NCBI GenBank assembly: GCA_021732085.1
Contig: JAKFVQ010000015.1
Coordinates: 1 to 57,304 of the forward strand
Source: Candidatus Obscuribacterales bacterium
Lineage (GTDB): Bacteria; Cyanobacteriota; Vampirovibrionia; Obscuribacterales; Obscuribacteraceae
Reading direction: 5' to 3'
Length of the DNA stretch: 57,304 nt
A program made the position numbers and the translations under genes. Of the stretch, positions 1-11,600 are shown piece after piece; the stretch's first letter is position 1; each line of letters begins with the position of its first letter. A model generated the notes under the pieces. It ran no database searches, was not told where the DNA came from, and was given only the letters and a program-made list of their open reading frames with translations.

Positions 1-157
1 GCCCTGCCCTGCGATCCAGCCGCATCCGCATATCTTGAAAACTTGAACAGAATGAAATACATTAGCCCGCTAAAACCTTGTAATTACCGGAATATCGCCA
101 AGATTTAGCGCCGTTCGGGATATACTTTACTTTGGTTCTACCGGCATCCTTATAACA

Positions 158-655
158 ATGGAAGCATGGGCACGAGCTGCAAAAGTAGGGGATATGAACT
201 TGTTTGGAACACAGAAAGTCAGCGGACGTACTCTTGAAGAAGTCGCTCACCTTGTTACCAGGTACTTCAAGAGCCGAGATCTCGATCCCCAAAAACAATC
301 CATTCCTGCTTCCGGTGGAAGTGGATGGTGGATGACCGAAGGCAGCGCCAAGATTTATATCTTCATCCAAGAGTCCCCTGCCGGTCCCGTTCTTCGAGTT
401 ACGAGCCCGATTGTATTTGTGCCCGAGACGAACAAAGAAGCGTTCTATCGTCGTTTGCTCGACTTGAATAGCAACATGACCAGTTGCAATCTGGCTACTT
501 ACGAAAATTATGTTCTAGTTGTTTCGCAGCGCCAAACCATAGGCATCTCTCAAGAAGAGCTTGATTCCATAGTTTGGAACGTTGCATACGTCGCTGACCT
601 TCTCGATGATAAGTTGGCGACAGAGTTTGGAACCAAGTTGTATCGAGAAAGTTAA
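158..655 (+). CDS. YbjN-like (type III secretion chaperone fold) protein
   Basis: A 165-residue soluble protein. The middle and C-terminal half (roughly residues 65-150) has the pattern of YbjN-family proteins: a beta-rich stretch, then FYRRLLDLNSNM, a second strand pair around LATYENYVLVV, and a closing helix. YbjN proteins are thought to be small regulatory or chaperone-like proteins; no enzymatic residues are visible. The start is uncertain: ATG 158 has no Shine-Dalgarno, and ATG 194 has AGGGG only two bases upstream. Eight bases separate it from the next gene on the same strand, so it is probably the first gene visible of an operon running to ribonuclease D. The family call rests on pattern only. 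Confidence 0.6.
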   Translation: MEAWARAAKVGDMNLFGTQKVSGRTLEEVAHLVTRYFKSRDLDPQKQSIPASGGSGWWMTEGSAKIYIFIQESPAGPVLRVTSPIVFVPETNKEAFYRRLLDLNSNMTSCNLATYENYVLVVSQRQTIGISQEELDSIVWNVAYVADLLDDKLATEFGTKLYRES

Positions 656-663
656 TTCACTAA

Positions 664-1536
664 ATGGCTCACAGTCCTATTGCTAAGTCTCCCAAGGAAT
701 CCCCTGCCCTTCTGGGCGAGCAGGAAATCCAGTTCGTTTGTAATTTGGCCGAACATGCTGGGAATCTTGCCGCGTCCATGCGCGCGTCGGTCGGTGTTCA
801 CGAAAAAACCGGTCCGCATGATCTGGTGACAGATGCAGATCTGGCAGTGTCGAAAATACTCATGCGTGAGTTAGGCTCCCGTTTTCCAAATGACTTTTTC
901 ATTTCAGAGGAAGAAGCTCTTGCCGAAGGCATCAAGAATCATCTTCATTCCGATGTGCAGCGCACATGGCTGATTGATCCCATCGACGGGACGGACAATT
1001 ATGTTCACGGTGACGGGCAGTATTCCGTGATGATCGGACTTCTTGTGAATGGAGTTCCTCACTTCGGTTGTGTTGCCAGTCCGGCAATGCAGATCACATA
1101 TTATGGCGGTCCAGCTTACGGAAGCTGGTATCGGCAACAGGGCGGAAAACCTCATCGCTTCGGCGAGGATTTTACAGAACCATTGGGCTCGCCCGTTCGT
1201 TTGATGATGGGATGGCGCGACCGCAAAAACAATCCGTGGATTTTGAATATGTCTGGCGTCAAAATAATCGCAGCCGGAAGCGTCGGATTGAAGGTCGCAA
1301 AGGTAATTGCGGACGAAGCTGACGTTTTTGTCCACCTTTCCGGCAAGTTGAAATTTTGGGATACAGCCGGACCGGCTGCCATCGCCCTTGGTGCCGGATT
1401 GGAAGTCGGTACATTCGATGCCGATCAACTCGATTTCCCATTGCCCGAAATAAGGCATAAAACCACGGTTGTGATGGGACGACCGGGCGCCCTGGAATGG
1501 GCTAGAAAAATCCTAGGGAAACAATTCATTGTTTAG
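664..1536 (+). CDS. Inositol monophosphatase family protein
   Basis: This 290-residue protein carries the metal-dependent phosphatase signatures of the IMPase/FBPase superfamily: VTDADL near residue 55-60, the EE pair near 82, the DPIDGTDN motif at 105-112 that binds Mg2+ and the phosphate, and the second motif WDTAGPAA near residue 233. Family members hydrolyse inositol-1-phosphate, 3'-phosphoadenosine 5'-phosphate or related sugar phosphates; the sequence does not settle the substrate. It is cytoplasmic, with no signal peptide. It lies eight bases after the YbjN-like gene and six bases before ribonuclease D, so the three are probably co-transcribed. Length is slightly above the usual 260-275 residues because of an N-terminal extension of about 20 residues. 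Confidence 0.88.
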   Translation: MAHSPIAKSPKESPALLGEQEIQFVCNLAEHAGNLAASMRASVGVHEKTGPHDLVTDADLAVSKILMRELGSRFPNDFFISEEEALAEGIKNHLHSDVQRTWLIDPIDGTDNYVHGDGQYSVMIGLLVNGVPHFGCVASPAMQITYYGGPAYGSWYRQQGGKPHRFGEDFTEPLGSPVRLMMGWRDRKNNPWILNMSGVKIIAAGSVGLKVAKVIADEADVFVHLSGKLKFWDTAGPAAIALGAGLEVGTFDADQLDFPLPEIRHKTTVVMGRPGALEWARKILGKQFIV

Positions 1537-1542
1537 AAAAGC

Positions 1543-2733
1543 ATGACAATAATTCGGACGGAAGCAGAGCTTCTAAAACTTTGCGAGGAGATTGATGAGG
1601 GGCAACGTTTCGCGATGGACCTTGAGTTCATTCCTGAACGTACATACGAGCCTGAGATCTGTCTTGTGCAGGTTGCAACGGATCATGGTGCCTACATCGT
1701 AGATCCGTACGATGTACCTGATTTAATGCCGCTCTGGACACGTGTTGCCGATCCCAATATTCTTGCTGTTTTCCACGCTGGCGATCAGGATCTTGATTTG
1801 ATGAACGCCGGCTCTGATCTGATACCGCAAAATATAGTGGATACACAAATCGCTGCCGGATTTTGCGGCTTCGGTTATCCAATCGGCTACGGGAAAATTC
1901 TCGGACAACTGCTGAACATAAGCATTTCGAAGAGCGAGAGCTTTACCGATTGGACGAATCGTCCCCTGACAAAATCCCAAATAACATACGCCCTGGAAGA
2001 TGTAGCGCATCTACTTGATCTCCACGATAAGTTGATGGTTCAGCTTGACAGCATGGGGCGCAAGCAATGGGCGCTGGACGAATGTAAGCGCTACACCGAT
2101 CCATCCTATTATGCAAAAGATCGCTCTCGCGACTTTATGCGCGTCAAGGGTGCAAGTTCTTTGAATCGCCGAAGTCTGGCGGTCCTGCGCGCACTTTCAG
2201 AATGGCGGCATGAAGAGGCGGAACGGTGTAACCGTCCACTAAAGTCTATTTGCGCCGATAATGTCATGTTCGAGTTTGCGCGCCATCCTCCAAAGTCACA
2301 AACCGAAGTTATGCGCATCCGCGGATTCCGTCCGGACCAGGCTAAACAGTATTCGGGCGCTATTTTGCGTGCTGTCGAATCGGCTATGTCATTGCCCGAA
2401 GGCGAGCTTCCAGTCTGGCCGCAGAGTCGCATCCCAAGCAAGCGCGAAGTCTTGATATCGGATTTCCTCTTCACAGTGTTGAAAGTGCTTACTTTTGATG
2501 AAGAAATTGCAGCCGAGCTTGTAACCACCCGTTCATCACTTGAGGCGCTCGTGCGAATGCACTTTGAGGGCTCCCTGGTCGAGGAGAAGTTTCCCCTGCT
2601 CGTCGGCTGGCGCCGAGAGCTGGTGGGCGAAAAGCTGATTTCGATTTTGAAGGGCGCTGAATGCAAAATGCAACTAAAATCGCGATCTCATCCAATTAGT
2701 CTGGAAGTCAATGGCAAACGGATAGAACATTAA
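1543..2733 (+). CDS. rnd: Ribonuclease D (DEDDy 3'-5' exoribonuclease)
   Basis: A 396-residue protein with the DEDDy exonuclease domain in the first 200 residues: MDLEF near residue 25 (first Asp/Glu pair), FHAGDQDLDLM near 78 (second Asp), and YALEDVAHLLDLH near 150, where the Tyr-x3-Asp is the DEDDy signature. An HRDC nucleic-acid-binding domain follows (SLNRRSLAVLRALSEWRHEEAE, about residues 205-285). RNase D trims the 3' ends of tRNA and other small RNAs. It lies six bases after the phosphatase gene and 53 bases before gnd, so it may share a transcript with both. The C-terminal 110 residues are less typical and could be a degenerate second HRDC domain. Confidence 0.9.
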   Translation: MTIIRTEAELLKLCEEIDEGQRFAMDLEFIPERTYEPEICLVQVATDHGAYIVDPYDVPDLMPLWTRVADPNILAVFHAGDQDLDLMNAGSDLIPQNIVDTQIAAGFCGFGYPIGYGKILGQLLNISISKSESFTDWTNRPLTKSQITYALEDVAHLLDLHDKLMVQLDSMGRKQWALDECKRYTDPSYYAKDRSRDFMRVKGASSLNRRSLAVLRALSEWRHEEAERCNRPLKSICADNVMFEFARHPPKSQTEVMRIRGFRPDQAKQYSGAILRAVESAMSLPEGELPVWPQSRIPSKREVLISDFLFTVLKVLTFDEEIAAELVTTRSSLEALVRMHFEGSLVEEKFPLLVGWRRELVGEKLISILKGAECKMQLKSRSHPISLEVNGKRIEH

Positions 2734-2786
2734 CGCCAGAACATTGTAGAATTTGCAGTTACATAAACCCAACTGGAGGAATGCGC

Positions 2787-4232
2787 ATGGCCAGCACAGC
2801 GAAGGTCGGCCTGATCGGACTTGGTGTAATGGGAGAGAACCTCGCCCTTAACATCGAGCGCAATGGCTACACGATTGCCGTTTACAACCGCAGTCACGAT
2901 AAAGTTGATGCCTTTATCAATGGCAAAGCCAAAGGAAAGAACGTCATTGGTTGTAAGGACGAGAAGACCTTTATCGCCAGCCTTGAAAAGCCCCGGAAAA
3001 TCATTCTCCTTGTTAAAGCTGGACAACCGGTTGACTCGACAATCGAAAGCATCAAGCCGTACCTGGAACGCGGCGATATTATAATCGATGGCGGAAATTC
3101 GTACTTTGAAGACACTCGTCGCCGTGAAAAAGCATTGGCTCAAGAAGGCCTGTTTATGATCGGCTCTGGCGTTTCTGGCGGTGAAGAAGGGGCCCTCTGG
3201 GGACCATCTTTGATGCCGGGTGGTGACAAGAACGCATACGAAGAAATCCGCCCAATTTGGGAAGCCGCCTCAGCTAAAGCCGATGGCGAACCTTGCGTTA
3301 CTTATCTCGGACCAGATGGCGCCGGTCACTTCGTAAAGATGGTGCACAATGGTATCGAATATGGTGACATGCAGCTAATCGCTGAGGTTTACGATATTCT
3401 CCGCAAAGTGTTCAATATGACACCACGCGAGATGGCTGAAGTGTTCGACAAGTGGAATAAGGGCTTGCTCAATTCATACTTGATCGAAATCACATCTGAA
3501 ATTCTCACCGTTGAAGATCCTGAAACCAAGAAACCGCTCGTCGATCTTATCCTCGACAAGGCAGGCCAGAAGGGCACTGGCAAATGGACCGCTGAGTGCG
3601 CTCAAGAGTTGGGCATTCCAATTCCAACCATTGACGCTGCTTTGACTGGCAGACTGCTCTCCTCAATGAAGGAAGAACGAGTGCTTGCCTCCAAACACTT
3701 GCAAGGACCAACTGAAAAGATAAATGTGAACAAGGAAGAGTTCCTTGATGCTCTAGCTGATGCTTTGTTCGCCAGCAAAATTTGTTCTTATGCACAGGGT
3801 ATGTCGCTGATCAAAGCTGCATCCGAGCAGTACAAGTGGGATGTCGATCTCGCCGAAACTGCACGCATTTGGAAGGGCGGATGTATTATTCGCGCAGGCA
3901 TGCTCAAAGACATCACCAAAGCTTTCAAAGAGCACAAAGATCTCCGCAATCTGCTGCTCTATCCAACATTTATTCAGTGGATGGAGAAAGCGCAAAGCAA
4001 CTGGCGCAAAGTGGTATCGACCGCATCGCTGGCCGGAGTTCCAATTCCAGCTATGAGCGCAAGCTTGGCTTACTTTGATGCATATCGCAGCGCCAACCTT
4101 CCTCAGAATCTCACCCAAGCTCAGCGTGATTACTTTGGTGCTCACACCTATGCGCGTGTAGACAAGCCGGAAGCTGGCATGGTCCACACCGAGTGGAAAG
4201 ATCTGATCAAAAAGAAAACCGAAGTGAAATAG
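2787..4232 (+). CDS. gnd: 6-phosphogluconate dehydrogenase, decarboxylating
   Basis: The enzyme oxidises and decarboxylates 6-phosphogluconate to ribulose-5-phosphate with NADP+. The 481-residue product has the Rossmann start VGLIGLGVMGENLALNIE, the NRS phosphate-binding segment, the substrate loop SGVSGGEEGA (about residues 126-135), the catalytic Lys/Asn pair in FVKMVHNGIEYGDMQ, and the long helical C-terminal domain, which matches the homodimeric long form. An ATG at 2781 directly abuts the GGAGGA Shine-Dalgarno (2775-2780) and cannot use it. The ATG at 2787, six bases further, has proper spacing and begins MASTAKVG, so I chose it. Pathway partners zwf, opcA and pgl lie 9 kb away on the other strand. 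Confidence 0.97.
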   Translation: MASTAKVGLIGLGVMGENLALNIERNGYTIAVYNRSHDKVDAFINGKAKGKNVIGCKDEKTFIASLEKPRKIILLVKAGQPVDSTIESIKPYLERGDIIIDGGNSYFEDTRRREKALAQEGLFMIGSGVSGGEEGALWGPSLMPGGDKNAYEEIRPIWEAASAKADGEPCVTYLGPDGAGHFVKMVHNGIEYGDMQLIAEVYDILRKVFNMTPREMAEVFDKWNKGLLNSYLIEITSEILTVEDPETKKPLVDLILDKAGQKGTGKWTAECAQELGIPIPTIDAALTGRLLSSMKEERVLASKHLQGPTEKINVNKEEFLDALADALFASKICSYAQGMSLIKAASEQYKWDVDLAETARIWKGGCIIRAGMLKDITKAFKEHKDLRNLLLYPTFIQWMEKAQSNWRKVVSTASLAGVPIPAMSASLAYFDAYRSANLPQNLTQAQRDYFGAHTYARVDKPEAGMVHTEWKDLIKKKTEVK

Positions 4233-4263
4233 ATAGAATCACTGCAAATCGATTCTTCATCTC

Positions 4264-4300
4264 AGGGAGCCAGGCTACGGTCTGGCTCCCTTACTTCTTA
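4264..4300 (+). terminator. Rho-independent terminator after gnd
   Basis: Perfect 10-bp stem (AGGGAGCCAG paired with CTGGCTCCCT at 4282-4291), loop GCTACGGT, then the pyrimidine-rich tail TACTTCTT. It lies 31 bases after the gnd stop and closes the 0.2-4.2 kb operon. Confidence 0.85.
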
Positions 4301-5654
4301 CTGGTGAATTTATTCGCTCGGTGGCAAGAGCTTTGGCGATTGATGTGCGTGAACAGTTTGTGCATTTGTCGCCCCTGGAAGTCGCACTAATCAGCCGGGC
4401 AATCATTCGTCAGGCATTGGGGATCGAATGTCATGCCTTGCTCGCCGCCGTTGCCAGCAATTTTTCTATGCTGTGCTGTGTTTCTCAACGCCCTGAATTT
4501 TGGCAACGGCTTACGCGTGCTTCTAGTTTGCGCTGTCGTTTTGTCTGCAAGGATTGTCATAATCGGTCTCTTTCGCTCTTCTTTTAACCTGCTTAGACTA
4601 CTGCGCTTTTGTGAGGACGCTGTGTAGGTTATTGACCAAATCTTGATTCTCTCGCTGTAAATTTTGCCGCTTCCATGACGAATGCGGGTGTATAAGTCCT
4701 GGTACGTAGCTCCCCAAAGAGGTTTGAACCTTTTATACACAAGCTTAAGCACGCCGGTAAGAAGCATCGCAACCACATCGAACTTGATCCACTGCTCATA
4801 GCTGCCATCGATAAAACCGTTGAGGCAGCCATCATCTCTCGAATGGATGTGATTTATTCGCGAATCGAGAAGTCACTTAAAAATTACTCTTTGCACGACG
4901 AAAACAGGCAAGCCTGTAGTGAACAGGTCAAACCTCTGTTTAATCCAGAAGCTGGGCCGTGAATTCTTGGATTTAATGTTCCATGCCATGAATTTTAAAC
5001 AAACCGCAGATATATTCGTTTCACTGGCTGTGAAACCGTTCATTGCTTATTACTATGCGATTTACTCTAAACGCTCCAACCAATCGGGGCTGATTGCTTG
5101 CTGGGGATCATCTATGAATAATAACGATAGCGACCGCATTGGTGCGTCTCGCGCGGACGCGAATCTGCGCAAAGAAGAGTGTTCTGGAGATGGTTGTGTT
5201 CTGGCGTGGAAACCGAAACGCCGTTCGGACAGAGTTTATGAAGCCCTGTTCGGCACCTACAACCGACGCGTAACTGTAGGAACTGCTTAGTCAGATTTCG
5301 ATACTGCCGGAATTAGACTGTCTCTCTTCCTCTCTTCCCTGGGTGATAGCTTATAAGCAATCACTTTCGACTGATTTTGGTAGCTTATCAGCTATTGGTT
5401 TGAGTTTCTGACACCCCATCGACTGATGATGATCTTCTGGCTCCTGTTTGATTAAAAATCCAGGTTTCTCGGCCAAATTGTCGCCATCCCTTGAACTGTT
5501 CCCCTCTTCCACAATTTCCTTACTGTGCAGTGCTAGGTTGGGTTTCAGGATGTCGGGGGTATAACAAAGTTACTTGGGGCGTTTGATTCAGTGTTTTTCC
5601 TCTCCAGATCTCACCAGCTAGTGGTGAGAACCTATTCGCACGCGTAGATTAGTA
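4301..5654. other. Gene-poor stretch before the giant repeat gene
   Basis: 1.35 kb with no convincing complete gene. Open frames here (for example 4321-4587 and 4919-5290 on +, 4387-4776 on -) have no ribosome site, no family pattern and composition unlike a protein. One short coding-like remnant is listed separately at 4696-4962. An ACAGGC-AA-GCCTGT inverted repeat lies at 4904-4917. The last 300 bases are probably the long 5' region of the giant gene, but I could not pick out a convincing promoter. Confidence 0.5.
4696..4962 (+). pseudogene. Possible remnant of a coding sequence without a start codon
   Basis: Between an in-frame TAA (4693-4695) and TGA (4960-4962) this frame reads like a genuine helical protein, including HIELDPLLIAAIDKTVEAA and the stretch RMDVIYSRIEKSLKNY. 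The frame has no ATG, GTG or TTG before the ATG at 4843, which would leave only 39 residues. I see no family match. It may be the 3' end of a decayed gene or a very short gene starting at 4843. It lies in the accessory block that separates gnd from the other pentose phosphate genes. Confidence 0.25.
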
Positions 5655-8600
5655 ATGGCAGACGAAACTGAAAACAAGAAAGGCGACTCGTCCGCGGAGA
5701 AGGACGCTGGCTCCGGCGTTGAAACCCAAGTTCGAGACCGCCTCATTGATGAAGCCAGAGATTTAAGGCGTGATGACGAGCGAGTAAAACCTGAAAAGAA
5801 GGAAGAGCCAAGCTCGGTGGACACTTCGGACATAAACGGAGATGGAAGGACGCAGGCTCAAGTTGCTGCTGACAACCTAAAAAACTTACTTCGAAAAAAC
5901 GATCCTAGTGCAAAGCTTGACTCAGTCCCTGTCGGGGACATTTCAAATCTAACGAAAGACGATGGTAGTCTTGCGACTCTGCTGGGGCTGCCTAAAACCG
6001 CTGGGAAGAATAAGGGTGATAAGCCTTCCGAGAGGCAAGAGAAGGATAAGAGCAGCGAAGCAGGAGAAAATTCATCTGCTCCAGACGACCCCACAAAGAA
6101 ACAAGGTTTGGCTGATGCGACGAACAATCAGCCCAACGATGTGGCAAACCCAGCTTTGCAAAATCGAACGCTAGACGCAAGCACGAATCAGAATAATGAT
6201 TCCACTAATGCGGTGCAAAGAGGAACGCAAGATGCGACTAACAATCAAGCCAATGATCAAACGAACCCCGCTGTTCAGAATAGATCTCTAGATGCGGCGA
6301 ATCCGAATCCGGCTGGCGATTTATCAAATACTGCAGTACAAAGAGGAACTCTCGACGCGGCGAATAATCAAACAAATGATCTGACAAATCCTGCCGTCCA
6401 GAACAGATCTTTAGATTCGACAAACAAGCAACCCAGTGATTTGACAAATGCTGTCCAGAGAGGCACAGTGGATGCGGCAAACATTCAATCTGGTGATTTA
6501 GCGAATGCAGCGGTGCATCGAGGCACGCTCGACGCTGCGAGCAATGAGAGCACCGATTTATCCAATTCAGCGGCGCAGAAGGGAACGCTCGACACCGCAA
6601 AGAAACAGGCAAGTGGTGCTCCAGTGCAAACTGGAATCTTGGACGCTGCGAACGGTCAAACAAATGACCAAATCGCAAATGCGCCTGTGCAGAAAGGTTC
6701 GCTCGATGCAAACGATGTGCTTACGCCGGCAGTGCAAAAAGTAACACCGGATGCGACGAATCTTCAGCCAAACGATCAAAGGAATCCCGCAGTTCAGAAC
6801 AGATCTGTAGATGGGCCAAATAATAACCCGACGGGCGATCTATCAAATAATGCGGTGCAGAGAGGAACCCTGGACGCCGCTGGGAATCAGACAAATGATC
6901 TAGCAAATGCAGCAGTGCAACGGGGCACACTGGATGCAAGCAACGCTCAAGCAAATGATTCGGCTAAAGCTGCGGTCCAACGGGTGAATCCAGAAGCGTC
7001 GACTAACATGCCCAATGATCTTGCAAACCAAGCTGTTCAGCAAGGGATCCTTGACGCAAGTAGCATTAACCCGCACGATCATGCCAATCCGGCGCTGCAA
7101 AGAAATGCGCTAGACGTTTCGTCTACGAATCCAGGAGATCTAGCAACACCTGCTGTTCAAAATGAGTCTCTCGATGGGCTTGTCGATGGCGGTGCTTCAT
7201 CCAATGCTTCGCCGAGTGATACGATTCAAAATTCAAGTAAGTTCAATCTGGATTTTGCGCCACCGCCTTTGACAGGTGGAGCCATGGATCCAGTAAGCGG
7301 ACAAATTCTCCCTAAGGCTGCATCTGACAATGCCGCTAAGCTGCAAGAAGAACAGAGCGAGCGTGAAAGGCAAGAGCCAAATCGAGCTGCGGCTTCAATC
7401 ACTCTTCTTCAAGGCTCGCAAACAGCGGACACCGCACAGAATGTTCAAACACGAGATGCCGCAGTTGATCGCACTGCGGCTGTTAACACGTTACAGACTC
7501 GTGACGGTGCATCAGATGTGACTCCTGCAGTAGATGTAGCGAATCTTGACCGTACGAATCTAAGTCTCGACGCAGCAGTTGTAACAAACGATCTTACAGC
7601 CGACAAGGGTAATGTTCTTGATCAAGTTCCTGTATCTGACCGCCCCGTGGTTTTAACTCGTAGTTTGAATTCTGTCTCTGACGCAGTTGAACCCGTTCCA
7701 GTAGTTGCTGCAGAATCGACTGAAAATCGCGGCGATCTTGTCACCGAAGTTCCACGGGCCGTAGATACGGCGCCCGCAACTCCAGCGAGAGCCGGTATGT
7801 CGGATGATGCGCTTGCTGCCGCAGCACAAACGGTCAAAGACAGCTTGAGGAATCGGGCGACACTGGATGCCGTTCTGCGCTCAATTCCTCCTGAAAGTAA
7901 GGAGGCTTTCGAGCAAATTTACAAACAGAATACTGGCAATGATCTAAGACGTGACCTCACAAGAAACGGTCACGAATCCAGTATTGCATTGCTGAATCCC
8001 CGAGAGGAAGCAAGAAATGCCCAGTGGCTGGGTGATAGGTTGCGTGACCTTTCCAGGCTTCCTGCTGGCGCCACTCAACAAAGAGAACTCTTGGAGCACG
8101 GACTTCGCTCGTCATTGAGAACGATGACCCCAGAACAAAGAACTTCTCTAAGTAATGAGCTTGAAGCCAAGCATGGCAAAAATCTTCAACAGATGATTGA
8201 TCTGAGCAAAATGTCTCAAGCTTCGAAAGACATTGCTGGAATCATCATTAATAACACCGAAGCACAGCTTAATGCTGCTGCTTTAAACCGAATCGCCGAC
8301 ATAGGATTGAAGACTGGTGGCAGTCAAGGACTAACTATTCTGAAGGAAGCTTTTGGGGGCAACACTCAGGAAGCCATTGATGCAAGGCGCCAATTCAATG
8401 CCGAGAATGGACAGCAAAGACTTCATAACACGTTTGCTGGCATGTTAGGCGGCGACACTGCCGAACTTCGACAGGCAAGAGATTACGCGAATCAAGGAAA
8501 ACTGGATACCGCGACGTTCATCGAAATGCAACGAAGCAACTGGGCTAACAGCGACGCCGGAGTAGAACTCGTTGCCAGAATGATGAGCCAGGATGAGCGT

Positions 8601-11600
8601 CAGCGTTTCTCTGCCGGCGAACGATTGGCTAAAGAGAATTCGCAAGGCAACACTCCTGAAGAAAGAGAAGCTCGTCAATATTACGACAGAGTTCATGCCG
8701 CTTTCCAAAACGCTGCTAGCTCGATTGGGATGATAAGCAGATGGAGCACATCCAACCAGAACAAGGCTGTAACTGCTTGGGAGGATATTGCAAAACACGG
8801 CGAACTAACTCTCATCGGACGAATGGCTCGAGCCGGAAACGATTTCTTCGCTGACTCATCAGGCACTATTCTTGGTGCGATGAGAGACAATTTGACTAAT
8901 AAGGATTTCAACTTGATGCAGGATCCGAAATATCGGGATGCTGTATACAACATGCTTGGTGGACGTGATGGAACGGGGAGGTCTGATTTCAGTCGGGAGG
9001 CAAGCGCTGCCGCACGACAAGAGATTGAAAAACTCTTCAATAAATCCAACGTCAATGAAGCCCGCGAGGCTCATCATGCGACCTTGAGAGAGGCGTCATC
9101 CGATCGTATTCAGATGCACAAAGTGACTGAACAGTACGGAAGAAGCTCGCATTCCGTGACCTTCGATGCACTGCGGAATGCTAAGGCTTCGGATTATGCA
9201 CAACTCAGTCCGCAAGAGCGACGACAGTTAGAACAGCGCGTGGATAGCATTCCGCTGAACATGCGAACTGAAGCTAGAGCGATGCTCAATGAACTGAAAG
9301 GCAATAAGGATGTTACTCCGACTCTTGCTCGTGATTTGCTAAATGATGCGCTCAAAAACGTGCCGCAAAATAAGATAATAGAGCGACTGATAGCTAATCA
9401 GGGAAATATGCCGCAGAATCCGCAAGAGATGCAGGCATTAACTAAAGCGACGAGGGACGCGCTTACGGTCGTCGCAGGCAATCGAGCTGAGCAGGTCTTC
9501 GATCGATTTGCCAAGCCATTGCTTGAAGGAAAGGGGCTTAGTGCCGATGCACTTCGCGAAGCGAATATGTCTTCTCGCATTTTCGGCGCAGACAGGCTGA
9601 ACCACGAGAATTATTACAATCAGCTCAAGCATCTTCCGAAAGAAGAGAGGGAGAGAATCACAAGTGCTGCGGATAGAGCGTCCACCGATCCGGAGGCTCG
9701 TCGCACGCTGGATGAGGCATTCAAAGGGATGTCGCAAGCCGAGCGGGATATTGCACTTTCCGTTCTGCGCAATCCTAACCAGGAATACTCGCTAAGTGAT
9801 CGCATTCGAACTCTTGGTATTGGTGGCGACGTCAATCAACAAGCGTTGGTCAGCGAATTCCAAGCCCTGAATCGCGATGGGAAAATGAATCTAATAAATG
9901 AGCATGCGGCGAAGTATCAATCCTTCCTTCCAAATGACCTTGGCAAAGATGCCGGTGAGTCGGTGAAGAGAGAGATAGAAATGTCGCTGCCGATGCCGGC
10001 TCAAGATTTGCAACGGGCTATGCAGGATCGCATTCGCGAAACTGGTACTGGATTATACGGTAACACTGCGCTTACGGAAATCTCCATCGCTCAGACTCAA
10101 GAGCAGATGAAGAGCCAGCTCTTGGATCACTTGCCTCCTGCCGAACGCGAGAGAGCGCAGCGAGAAATTGACGAGAAATTCCAAGCTTTGGTCAATGCAA
10201 TTCGTAGAAATGATGATGCGAAGGATCAGTATGCTAAGGATCTTGCAGATAAGATTGTTACGGTAGCCACGACAGTTGTAGGTGGACCGCTCATCTCCGG
10301 CGGGTTAAAGGCAGCGAATCTTGCTAGGTTGGCAGTCACCGCTGCTGGTGCCGTAGCGGCTAGAGTTGGTATTGAGGAATCAGTTAAGGGTGAAGGCACT
10401 CTTTCAGCGAACGATTACATGGCTGCTGGAATATTTGGCGCTGTTGATGGTGTCACCATGGGACGCTTCTCTGCGGCAAAAAATGCATTCGCTCCGGCTG
10501 TTGAAAAGGCTCTGGCATCCAGATTGGCTTCACACGGCGCGCGCGACGAAGTGAGAGATGGAATCGTTTCTCAGTGGGACAGGTTCATGGCAAAGGACGG
10601 CGAAGAAAAACTCGCTGCTCATCTGCGTGAGAGGGGCATAACCGATCCTGACGTTGCTGCTCGCGAAATTCGGCGTGATGTCACGGCTGCGATGAATAAA
10701 GTCGATGACGTTGCCGAAAACACAACCCGCCAAACTACTCCTGAGGAGATGTTCAGACAACAAATCGGACGGGCAACTGACGCGCTTACTAAGGAAGTCG
10801 GCGACGCTGGGATGGCTCGTATTGCCGACATCCAAAGGCAAATGCAGCCTATTAAGGATCTTCTACGATCCGGAACTCAAGCGGATCTTGAGCAGGCAAC
10901 AAAATTGGCAACTGAATATTTGCAGTCCGTTGGCAGAAATGCGCCTTTCAATAAGATGCCGAACCCGGGAGTTGTCCGAGCAAATCTTGAAAGATTGGTC
11001 GGGCGTGCCGATAACGTTGAAGCCTTGCTAAATGGCGGACGCATGGGACCTGAGGGCATGCGTGTCCCTCTGTCGAAGGATGAGATGGCCAAGATTGTGA
11101 ATGATGATCTGGGGCACTTCGTTGCAGATCCCACCAAGGCGCGATTCTCTGATCAGTTTGATATTAATTCCCAAGTTATTGCGGACTTGAAGAACCTTAC
11201 GAAAGCAGATGCTCGCGAACCTGTCTTTAGTGCCATCGTAGCAAACGCAGTCACTGACTCTTCCCGCACATTGGAGGAGAGAGCTCAAAAGATCATTGAC
11301 GGAATGACGGACAGAGCCAACGATCCCAAAGTCTTCGAGAGAAACCTACCACTGTTTGAAAAGGAACTGGTCGCTAAGGGCATGGATCGTGCTGATGCTC
11401 AACGGATATTGGAACTCACCAGAAATCGTCTCGAGTTGCTGAAACAATCAAGAGGCGCTATTAATGAGGCTTCTGGTATGGCGGTTCGTCATACTTTTGA
11501 CGCTGCCCCGACAAGAGAAAGTATTGAGCAGGCGGGTAGAAATCTTGGACTGACTGGCAAGGAGCATGAGAATTTCGTTGCTTCGGCGCGCGAGTTCTTT

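Noticed and set aside
4919..5290. 123-codon open frame in the gene-poor stretch
   Set aside because: Composition is not protein-like, there is no ribosome site and it shows no family pattern.
6114..7173. CRISPR-like array
   Set aside because: Repeats are in-frame, degenerate, contiguous and without spacers, so they are protein repeats.
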